Shown here: one piece after another, positions 43,412-50,163 of the stretch | How positions within the stretch are numbered: the first letter of the stretch is position 1 | Layout of the letters: each line of letters begins with the position of its first letter | Source: Parabacteroides sp900760525 | Lineage (GTDB): Bacteria; Bacteroidota; Bacteroidia; Bacteroidales; Tannerellaceae | Assembly: GCF_049860805.1 (NCBI RefSeq) | Contig: NZ_CP187555.1 | Coordinates: forward strand, 1,674,001-1,738,000 | Reading direction: 5' to 3' | Length of the DNA: 64,000 bases | Position numbers and translations under genes: made by a program | The notes under the pieces: generated by a model | What the model saw: the letters and a program-made list of their open reading frames with translations, nothing else | What the model was told of the DNA's origin: nothing | Databases searched by the model: none

Positions 43412-43841
43412 GAATAAAGTTATTGATCCGGTTTGCCGGATTGAGCGGCGTCTGGTCGGATAGCACGAGTGCCTTGACCATGTGCAGCGTTCCCTGTTTG
43501 TACTTTTGAAAATGCTCCGATGTGATATGAGATTTATAAGCCTCGCGGTTCGCATACGTTTCGAGAATGGTAACCATGCAGGGATTCTCCTTTTCGCTGA
43601 CGGCATACATGGTCAGCACCCCCGGCTCGGTACGCAAGGAAACTTCGCCTACTTCGGTCGCATATTTCACATATTCTTCAAGATACTCCGGATAAACCTC
43701 TATCTTCGACAGACGCACAATGCCGTCGGCAGCCATAGGTAGCTTAGTACACATACCGGATTGTTCCTTGTTTTCTTTCACTGCCGTGTTGCATGACAGC
43801 ATGAAAGATAGAAACAGAACATTTAAAATCGATTTGATCAT
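43407..43841 (-). CDS. antibiotic-biosynthesis-monooxygenase-like lipoprotein
   Basis: 144 residues. Lipoprotein signal with lipobox FMLSC (Cys about 17), then a ferredoxin-like ABM domain about 40-135 (LSKIEVYPEYLEEYVKYATE; EPGVLTMYAV; ILETYANREAYKSHITSEHF). ABM proteins are small dimeric quinol or heme-type monooxygenases, or have no known enzymatic role. Lipid anchoring suggests a periplasmic or outer-membrane location. A -7-like box (TATCTTTG on the minus strand) lies about 50 bp upstream. The gene stands alone. Confidence 0.82.
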   Translation of the reverse strand: MIKSILNVLFLSFMLSCNTAVKENKEQSGMCTKLPMAADGIVRLSKIEVYPEYLEEYVKYATEVGEVSLRTEPGVLTMYAVSEKENPCMVTILETYANREAYKSHITSEHFQKYKQGTLHMVKALVLSDQTPLNPANRINNFIQ

Positions 43842-44003
43842 AGTTTTATAAAATATGGATAATTACATTATTTCAACTTGATATAGTGCAAAGATAAAAC
43901 AGTATTTCCGTCCGGTTTGTAGACTAATTACGGATTATGCTACCTTTTTTACAGGTGATTTTCATTTTTTATCCGCATCTTTGCCCCAAATTAACAACAA
44001 ACC

Positions 44004-45470
44004 ATGAATAGCTATATCATCCTCTTTATTATAGCCGCCTATTTCGGGATTCTTCTGCTGATAGCCTGGATTACGGGGCGGAAAAGTTCAAGCAACGAAG
44101 CGTTTTTCCTCGGTAACCGGAAATCTCCCTGGTACATCGTGTCGATCGGAATGATCGGGACATCGCTTTCGGGCGTCACATTCGTCTCTGTCCCGGGAAT
44201 GGTGCGCAGTATAGACATGACTTATATGCAGACGGTCCTGGGGTTCTTCTTCGGGTATATCCTGATTGCCAAAGTGCTGCTTCCGCTTTATTATAAGCTA
44301 CAGCTAACCTCCATCTATTCGTATCTGGATGACCGGATCGGGAGGCATAGTTATAAAACGGGAGCTTCCTTTTTCCTGCTATCCAAGATCGTAGGGGCGG
44401 CGGCGCGGCTCTATCTGGTCGTACTGATCCTGCAACATTATGTATTCAGCACCTGGAACATACCGTTCGCCGTAACGGTCGTTATCAGTATTTTCCTGGT
44501 CTGGCTCTATACCTACCGGAGCGGTATCAAAACAATCATCTGGACGGATACGCTGCAAGCATTATGCCTGATCGCGATGCTGGTCGTTATCATCTGGCAG
44601 GTGAAAGATAAGATGCAGCTGGATTTCGGAGGCATGGTACAGACCTTGCAGGCCAGCCCGCACTTCCGCATCTTCGAGTTCGACGACTGGCACAGCACAC
44701 AGCATTTCGTGAAGCAGTTTTTCAGCGGGATCTTTATCACCATCGTCATGACCGGACTCGATCAGGACATGATGCAGAAGAATCTTTCCTGTAAGAGCCT
44801 GAAAGACGCTCAAAAGAATATGTACACGTATGGCTTTGCATTCGCGCCGGTCAATTTCCTCTTCCTTTCGCTTGGCATCCTGTTGCTGGTGCTTGCATCC
44901 CGACAACATATCGAACTGCCCGCATTGAATGACGATATTCTTCCGATGTTCTGCACTTCCGGCATCTTGGGACATTCGATCCTGATTTTCTTCACGATCG
45001 GTATCATAGCGGCGGCGTTCAGTAGTGCCGATTCCGCACTGACAGCGTTGACGACCTCTTTCTGTATCGACATTTTAGGTGTGGAAAAGGAAAAGGCACA
45101 AACCGCCAAGCGCACCCGTCTGGCAGTCCATTTAATGATATCCGTCCTGTTTGCCATTATCATACTCGCGTTTAAGGCGGTCAATAGCCGGAGCGTGATC
45201 GACGCTATTTATATGATTGCATCCTATACATACGGGCCGCTGCTCGGCTTATTTGTGTTCGGGCTGTTTACGAAAAAACATACTCGCGACAAATTTGTTC
45301 CTTACATATGCATCTTATCTCCCTTGATCTGTTTCCTGATCGATTATTTAGTGAAACGGCATACGGGATATGCTTTCGGCTACGAGATGTTGATGCTGAA
45401 CGGAGCCATTACATTCTGGGGATTATGGCTTTTTTCAATTAAAAATGGAAAATTGAAAATGGGGAATTAA
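44004..45470 (+). CDS. sodium:solute symporter (SSS family)
   Basis: 488 residues, about 13 spans. IAAYFGILLLIAWITGRKSS and the GNRKSPWYIVSIGMIGTSLS segment are the SSS opening; GAAARLYLVVLIL and the FSSADSALTALTTSFCIDIL segment (about 342-362) contain the sodium-site serines. The substrate (sugar, sialic acid, proline or other) cannot be assigned. The C-terminal residues SIKNGKLKMGN derive from the AT-rich repeat that follows, so the true domain ends a little earlier. No neighbouring catabolic genes give a hint. Confidence 0.88.
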   Translation: MNSYIILFIIAAYFGILLLIAWITGRKSSSNEAFFLGNRKSPWYIVSIGMIGTSLSGVTFVSVPGMVRSIDMTYMQTVLGFFFGYILIAKVLLPLYYKLQLTSIYSYLDDRIGRHSYKTGASFFLLSKIVGAAARLYLVVLILQHYVFSTWNIPFAVTVVISIFLVWLYTYRSGIKTIIWTDTLQALCLIAMLVVIIWQVKDKMQLDFGGMVQTLQASPHFRIFEFDDWHSTQHFVKQFFSGIFITIVMTGLDQDMMQKNLSCKSLKDAQKNMYTYGFAFAPVNFLFLSLGILLLVLASRQHIELPALNDDILPMFCTSGILGHSILIFFTIGIIAAAFSSADSALTALTTSFCIDILGVEKEKAQTAKRTRLAVHLMISVLFAIIILAFKAVNSRSVIDAIYMIASYTYGPLLGLFVFGLFTKKHTRDKFVPYICILSPLICFLIDYLVKRHTGYAFGYEMLMLNGAITFWGLWLFSIKNGKLKMGN

Positions 45471-45570
45471 ATGCATTGTTATTCATTTTCCATTTTCAAT
45501 CTTCAATTTTCAATTATCTTTGTTCCTGTATTCAGTTTGAATTTTCTATTATCAATTTTCTATTATCAAT
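45437..45570. repeat. AT-rich inverted and direct repeats before engB
   Basis: Left arm AATGGAAAATTGAAAATGGG, right arm ATTTTCCATTTTCAATCTTC, then two TTTTCTATTATCAA direct repeats. A -7 box TATCTTTG for engB is embedded at 45515-45522. Confidence 0.65.
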
Positions 45571-45578
45571 TATCAAAG

Positions 45579-46175
45579 ATGGAAATCAAAAGCGCAGAAT
45601 TTGTTATCAGTAACACAGACGTAAAGAAATGTCCCGCAGGCAATCTGCCGGAATATGCTTTTATCGGGCGAAGCAATGTTGGCAAATCCTCTCTTATCAA
45701 TATGCTGACCGGCAAGAAAGGGCTTGCCATGACTTCCCAGAAACCGGGAAAGACAATGCTTATCAATCACTTCCTCATCAACGGACAATGGTATTTGGTC
45801 GATCTCCCCGGTTACGGTTTTGCCCAGCGGGGAAAAGAAGGACGCAATAATATCCAGCGAATCATCGAAGATTATATCCTGGAACGTGAACAGCTCACGA
45901 ACCTGTTCGTCCTGATCGACTGCCGTCACGAGCCGCAAAAGATAGATTTGGAATTTATGGAATGGCTTGGAGAAAACGGGATCCCCTTCTCCCTCATCTT
46001 CACAAAGATCGACAAAATCAGCAGGGGCCGTCTGCAAGAAAACCTGAAAGCCTATCAGGCGAAATTGCTGGAATCATGGGAAGAACTTCCTCCCATCCTC
46101 CTCTCCTCTTCCGAAAAGAAAGAAGGAAGGGATGAAATTCTTAATTACATCGACGAGATCAATAAAAGTTTATAA
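45579..46175 (+). CDS. engB: ribosome-biogenesis GTPase EngB/YsxC
   Basis: 198 residues from ATG 45579 (MEIKSAEFVISNTDVKKCPA). G1 GRSNVGKS (30-37), G2 threonine region in KPGKTMLINHF, G3 DLPGYGFAQRGK, G4 FTKIDK, G5 LLSSSEKK. It assists late large-subunit assembly in the cytosol. Longer frames upstream run through the AT-rich repeat and are rejected. Confidence 0.93.
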   Translation: MEIKSAEFVISNTDVKKCPAGNLPEYAFIGRSNVGKSSLINMLTGKKGLAMTSQKPGKTMLINHFLINGQWYLVDLPGYGFAQRGKEGRNNIQRIIEDYILEREQLTNLFVLIDCRHEPQKIDLEFMEWLGENGIPFSLIFTKIDKISRGRLQENLKAYQAKLLESWEELPPILLSSSEKKEGRDEILNYIDEINKSL

Positions 46176-46205
46176 AATACAGAACGCTCAATCGCAACTT
46201 GGGGT

Positions 46206-46326
46206 GATAAGAGGTACGGGTGGTATGGAAATCGCCAACAACTTTACCGAAGCCGGCACAACTGCACCGGCTTCGAGGGGGCAACACTCCGCCGAGTACA
46301 GTTGACCAGCCACCGTACTACTATCT
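46206..46326. ncRNA. structured inverted-repeat element, candidate RNA or MITE
   Basis: Outer arms GATAAGAGGTACGGGTGGT (46206-46224) and AGCCACCGTACTACTATCT (46308-46326) pair with small bulges. Inside is a hairpin GAAGCCGG/CCGGCTTC (46249-46256 with 46267-46274) and a second smaller GGC/GCC hairpin around 46280-46293. The layout is a closed multi-branch structure of about 120 nt. I recognise no known RNA family, no promoter box and no target duplication, so RNA gene and miniature transposon both remain open. Confidence 0.4.
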
Positions 46327-46433
46327 TCACGCTTTAACAATCCTACCGGACCGATTTGCTATGAAATAATTTCTTTCCTGCTGAAAAAGAACTACATTTG
46401 CGAATATCAAACAACCAAAAGTAAGTAGTAAGT

Positions 46434-46739
46434 ATGAATACATTGAATTTGCAAGGAGAACAGCTCGAACTGTTCAACCAGATCGCCAGCCTTGACAACG
46501 AAAGTTTTGCTAAGGTAAAGAAGTATGTCAAAAGGGTTATCCACAAACACCATCAAATCAAACCGGAAGAAATCCTTCTTGAAGATATAGATATCATCAC
46601 AGATGAAGAAATCGAGAATGCGATGAAACCATTAACCGACGAAGAGAAGTTAAGCCGCCTTATTAAAGCGGATAACGATTCATTTTATTACACACAAGAC
46701 GAAATGAGAAAAGCTGTAGCTTCATGGAGACACCATTAG
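46434..46739 (+). CDS. probable antitoxin of a ParE-type pair
   Basis: 101 residues. Acidic C-terminal part (PEEILLEDIDIITDEEIENA) and a basic helical N-terminal middle (KVKKYVKRVIHKHHQIK). The antitoxin family was not recognised; the assignment rests on position, size, and a 16-bp overlap with the toxin gene. A -7 box TACATTTG lies at 46393-46400. Such antitoxins normally bind their own promoter. Confidence 0.65.
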   Translation: MNTLNLQGEQLELFNQIASLDNESFAKVKKYVKRVIHKHHQIKPEEILLEDIDIITDEEIENAMKPLTDEEKLSRLIKADNDSFYYTQDEMRKAVASWRHH

Positions 46740-47047
46740 AAATCAGATGGAGTAAAACAGCAAGAAAAGAAGCACGAACAATCTATGCTTGGTATAAGAA
46801 AAAGATGGGAATATCAACAGCAGACAAGTTCATTGATGGGATTCTCCATACCATTGACTTGCTGGCCTTAAATCCCAATATGGGGCAGTCTGTTCCTAAT
46901 AACATTCTATATAAGAAAGAATACCGGATCTTTGTCGAACATAAAAATCATAGTATTATTTATTATGTCAAAAAGAATACCTTAAATATTCATGGCATCT
47001 GGCCAAACAGCCAAAACCCCGAAGACATAGACAAACGATTGAAATAA
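46724..47047 (+). CDS. RelE/ParE superfamily toxin
   Basis: 107 residues. IRWSKTARKEARTIYAWYKK at the start, KFIDGILHTIDLLALNPNMG, then YRIFVEHKNHSIIYYVKKNT and HGIWPNSQNPE follow the ParE/RelE fold in order. The lack of a clear catalytic His/Arg set of mRNA-cleaving RelE and the KEARTIYAWY motif favour a ParE-type (gyrase poison) over an mRNase, but this is inference. It overlaps the antitoxin gene and is followed at once by a bidirectional terminator. Confidence 0.82.
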   Translation: METPLEIRWSKTARKEARTIYAWYKKKMGISTADKFIDGILHTIDLLALNPNMGQSVPNNILYKKEYRIFVEHKNHSIIYYVKKNTLNIHGIWPNSQNPEDIDKRLK

Positions 47048-47048
47048 A

Positions 47049-47087
47049 AAAAGCCCGGTAAAGATTACAAACTTTTACCGGGCTTTT
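47049..47087. terminator. bidirectional terminator between the toxin and TonB receptor genes
   Basis: AAAAGCCCGGTAAAG (47049-47063) pairs with CTTTTACCGGGCTTTT (47072-47087) with one bulge; T-runs are present on both strands. Confidence 0.9.
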
Positions 47088-47094
47088 CCACCAC

Positions 47095-49398
47095 TCAATA
47101 ACTGATCTTACACCCCACGAAATAACTGCGCGGAGTTCCGGGACCATAGATATATTTGGAGTCGCGGTCTTTGCCTTGGTCGAAATCACTCTGATAGGCC
47201 TCGAATATGTTTTGCACTCCGGCATTCACCTGCAAGGTCACCGATTTATACAAAGGGAAATCGTAAGCGACCTTCATATTCAGATCGAAGAAGTCAGGCG
47301 TTTTCTCTTCCCGGTCCTCGGTGATGTACCCGGCAAGATGCTGTACCAGCATGGTTCCCGTATAGGTTCCCGTCAGCGAAACAGCCAAGCGCTTGACCGG
47401 TGTAAAGGTGGAAGTAAAATAGCCATATACATCCGGTGTACGGAACATCTTTTTCTGTGCCGGCAGATCCGGGTTCGTCTCACTCCAAGTCACTGCCTCC
47501 TTGTAACGGCTGCGCTGGATAGTGGCTCCCGCCTGAAGCTGCAACCAGGCATACGCCATCTTACCTTCCAGATTGATACCCATCACGCGGGCACCGTCCT
47601 TGTTGCGACGTTCCATAATCAGGTTGCCCTTATCATCATGCCCTTTCTCCTGCAGGAAGAAGACATCGCTCAGGTTCGTATAGAAACCTTCCACCAACAG
47701 ATTCAGCTGGACCGGACCGAGACGATGATAGAAGTCGGCCGAAGCACTGATACTGTTGGATTTCTCCTCTTTCAAATCCCCCGCAAGCTGGATAATCGCC
47801 ACTTCGCCGCCGACAGCCGCCACATGCAGATCCTCGTCAAACGCCTGCGGAGCACGGAAACCGCTCGAATAGGACAAACGCAGATTGATGTCCTGCGTCG
47901 GATTGAAGCGTACGTTCGCACGCGGACTGAAGATCAGGTGATCGATCAGATTATGCTTGTCGAAACGGCCGCCGACCAGGAAACTCCATTTCTCATTCTT
48001 CCATTCGTTCTGCAGGAACAGACTACCGATATGGACCGTCTGGTCCACGACGCGGTTATATCCCAGCATCTCGTCCTTCAGCTCGTCGAAGTTATATTCC
48101 AGCCCGCCGGTAAACTCCGCCGGCATGAACAGGCATTTATCTGCCGAATAGGAATACTGCGAGCCCCCGACAAATGTCATATCCGTCGTATGCCCGTAAG
48201 CATCCAAATTCCGGTTAGTCCCATAATAACTCTTCCGGTTCGTATGCTGCGCGGAAGTATATACGTTCAGGCGATGTTTATAGTCTTTGGAGAAAAGATC
48301 GAATTTCAGGCCGCCGCCATTGATACTATGATCCGTCTGTTCCGCCACCCACGCTTCATGAGGCGGACGGTCGATCTGGTCGCCGCCACGACGATATTCG
48401 CTAATATTATGATATTCAAAACTTAATTTGGAATACGTACTCGTTTTCAAATACGAACGGAAACCGACCGTACGGGCTTCCAACTGGCCGAGTTCGGAAA
48501 AGCCGTCCCCATCATAATCGTAAGCCGAACGATGGCGGCTCTGGCCAAAAAGATAGATGCCGGCCTTGTGATCGTCCGTCACCAAAGAAGCATTCAGTGT
48601 CGTATTATTGTCAGGGCGGCTCCCTCCGATCATCGTCAGCGAGTGAGCGATCTGGGCCGAGTTGCGCAAAGGCTCTTTCGTAATGATATTGATCGTGCCC
48701 GCTATTGCAGAAGAACCGAAAAGGGCCGAACCGCCGCCGCGCATGATCTCGACCCGCTCGATCATGTTAGCCGGGATCTGTTCAAGGCCATACACACCCG
48801 TCAGCGCACTGAATATAGGGCGGCTATCCACCAATATCTGTGTGTACGGGCCCTCCAACCCATTGATACGCACCTGTTGGAAACCACAATTCTGGCAGTT
48901 GTTTTCCACCCGAACGCCCGGCTGGAAGTTCAGGCCGTCGGCCAGGGAAGTAGCATGCGTCACCTCGAATGTTTTCGAATCCAGCACATTTACGAGCGAC
49001 GGAGCCATGCGGCGGGTCGTCTCGTTGCGATTTGCCGAAACCACGACTCCATCCAAGGACAAGGCCTCTTCTTCCGCTTCGAAGTTCACTTCCAAGGTCT
49101 TTCCTTTTTTCAATGCCACGGGCTTCTCGATCGTTTTGTATCCCATCGTTTTCATAACTACCGTAAACTTTCCTTCGGGCAGGTTCTTCAGATAGTAATG
49201 ACCCGTAGCGTCGGTCGAAGTCCCGATAGTCGTTCCCTTCAAAAAGATCGTAATAAAAGACAGGTGCTCCCCCGTCTTCCGGTCCACCACATGACCGACA
49301 AGATTTGCGTCCGATGGATTCAAGGCAGGACCGTCCTCCGCCCGTGCAGACATAAAGGCATAGCACAGGCATAGTATAAGTGTAATAATCTTATTCAT
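47095..49398 (-). CDS. TonB-dependent outer-membrane receptor
   Basis: 767 residues from ATG 49398 (MNKIITLILCLCYAFMSARA, a signal peptide). An N-terminal carboxypeptidase-regulatory-like domain (about 30-115; GHVVDRKTGEHLSF) precedes the plug (about 120-230; VNGLE-type RINGLEGPYTQILVDSRPIF, RVEIMRGGGSALFGSSAIAG) and a 22-strand barrel ending in SYFVGCKISY. The plug has a Cys-x-x-Cys (ENNCQNCGFQQ), which suggests a metal or metal chelate as ligand. There is no SusD partner, so a polysaccharide substrate is unlikely. Upstream lies a repeat array and a His-rich gene in the same direction. Confidence 0.88.
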   Translation of the reverse strand: MNKIITLILCLCYAFMSARAEDGPALNPSDANLVGHVVDRKTGEHLSFITIFLKGTTIGTSTDATGHYYLKNLPEGKFTVVMKTMGYKTIEKPVALKKGKTLEVNFEAEEEALSLDGVVVSANRNETTRRMAPSLVNVLDSKTFEVTHATSLADGLNFQPGVRVENNCQNCGFQQVRINGLEGPYTQILVDSRPIFSALTGVYGLEQIPANMIERVEIMRGGGSALFGSSAIAGTINIITKEPLRNSAQIAHSLTMIGGSRPDNNTTLNASLVTDDHKAGIYLFGQSRHRSAYDYDGDGFSELGQLEARTVGFRSYLKTSTYSKLSFEYHNISEYRRGGDQIDRPPHEAWVAEQTDHSINGGGLKFDLFSKDYKHRLNVYTSAQHTNRKSYYGTNRNLDAYGHTTDMTFVGGSQYSYSADKCLFMPAEFTGGLEYNFDELKDEMLGYNRVVDQTVHIGSLFLQNEWKNEKWSFLVGGRFDKHNLIDHLIFSPRANVRFNPTQDINLRLSYSSGFRAPQAFDEDLHVAAVGGEVAIIQLAGDLKEEKSNSISASADFYHRLGPVQLNLLVEGFYTNLSDVFFLQEKGHDDKGNLIMERRNKDGARVMGINLEGKMAYAWLQLQAGATIQRSRYKEAVTWSETNPDLPAQKKMFRTPDVYGYFTSTFTPVKRLAVSLTGTYTGTMLVQHLAGYITEDREEKTPDFFDLNMKVAYDFPLYKSVTLQVNAGVQNIFEAYQSDFDQGKDRDSKYIYGPGTPRSYFVGCKISY

Positions 49399-49483
49399 TT
49401 CGTTTGTTTTAATAAAATAGAAATTTGCTTGCAAATCAATGCTATTCCGCACCTGCAATATTCAGAGCCTGCAAGTCCGGTGC

Positions 49484-49615
49484 GTTTCCTCGGCGGGAAA
49501 CGCTCGTTCCCTCGGCGGGAAACGCTCGTTCCCTCGGCGGGAAACTATCGTTTCCATGGCAAGAAACTGTCGTTCCCTCGGCGGGGAACGGCCGTTCCCT
49601 TATAGCAGAAACGGT
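49484..49615. repeat. six tandem 22-bp palindromic repeats
   Basis: Exactly 132 bp: units start at 49484, 49506, 49528, 49550, 49572 and 49594. The consensus is GTTYCCTCGGCGGGAAACNN plus TC, with GTTTCC/GGAAAC able to pair inside each unit. Units 1-3 and 5 are close; 4 and 6 are diverged. The block lies 86 bp upstream of the TonB receptor start. There are no spacers, so it is not a CRISPR array. Confidence 0.85.
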
Positions 49616-49639
49616 AATAACATAGTTATCAATATTTTA

Positions 49640-49981
49640 TCAAACAAGAGGAGGAGCGCGAAGAGATAGCTTCCCCAGGACAGGGACAAGATGGTCCGGA
49701 TAGACCGGATTTTCAATTATTTTATAATTCTGTATAGCATAAAATTGCAAAAGCAGCGAATGGATAACCCCGTCCTGCACATGGACAGTCGTCAGCAAAT
49801 GAAACAACTGGATTTCCGAAAGAGACGAGTGATGATGGCAAGTACCGTCCGCCGCCTTCTCGAACGGGTGCGAATGGACAATCGTCGTACCATGCTCGAT
49901 ATGGACGTGCATAAACAAAGAAATACTGCTGTAGTACACTATAAAAAGTGCAGGCAGCAGCCATTTCATATATTTTGCCAT
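49640..49981 (-). CDS. small His-rich exported or membrane protein
   Basis: 113 residues from ATG 49981 (MAKYMKWLLPALFIVYYSSI). An N-terminal hydrophobic segment serves as signal or anchor. It is followed by clusters of possible metal ligands: MHVHIEHG, IVHSHPFE, CHHHSS and HLLTTVHVQD. The domain family is not named here with confidence, though proteins of this type precede metal-related TonB receptors in Bacteroidales. The same strand and short distance to the TonB receptor suggest a metal-acquisition pair, with the 22-bp repeats between them. A longer start at 50083 is less likely since it would put about 34 residues before the signal. Confidence 0.7.
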   Translation of the reverse strand: MAKYMKWLLPALFIVYYSSISLFMHVHIEHGTTIVHSHPFEKAADGTCHHHSSLSEIQLFHLLTTVHVQDGVIHSLLLQFYAIQNYKIIENPVYPDHLVPVLGKLSLRAPPLV

Positions 49982-50109
49982 TGTCTGTTTCACATTACGC
50001 CCGTGTTTAATTGAGAGCACGAAGATAAAACAAATACCTGATTCTTGCAAATATAGAAAATTCGAGCAACTAAATGTAAGCAATAGACGCCATATTCATA
50101 ATAATTTGT

Positions 50110-50117
50110 TACTTTTG
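50110..50117 (+). promoter_or_regulatory. -7 element upstream of maeB
   Basis: TACTTTTG 47 bp before the maeB start; no TTG at the usual distance. Confidence 0.4.
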
Positions 50118-50163
50118 TGCGCTATTTTCGAAAGACAAACAATAACATAAAACTATAAAGTCT

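Noticed and set aside
47176..48426. 416-codon plus-strand frame antisense to the TonB receptor
   Set aside because: Lies wholly within a receptor gene with clear plug and barrel motifs.
49484..49615. CRISPR array
   Set aside because: The 22-bp units abut without spacers and no cas genes are nearby.
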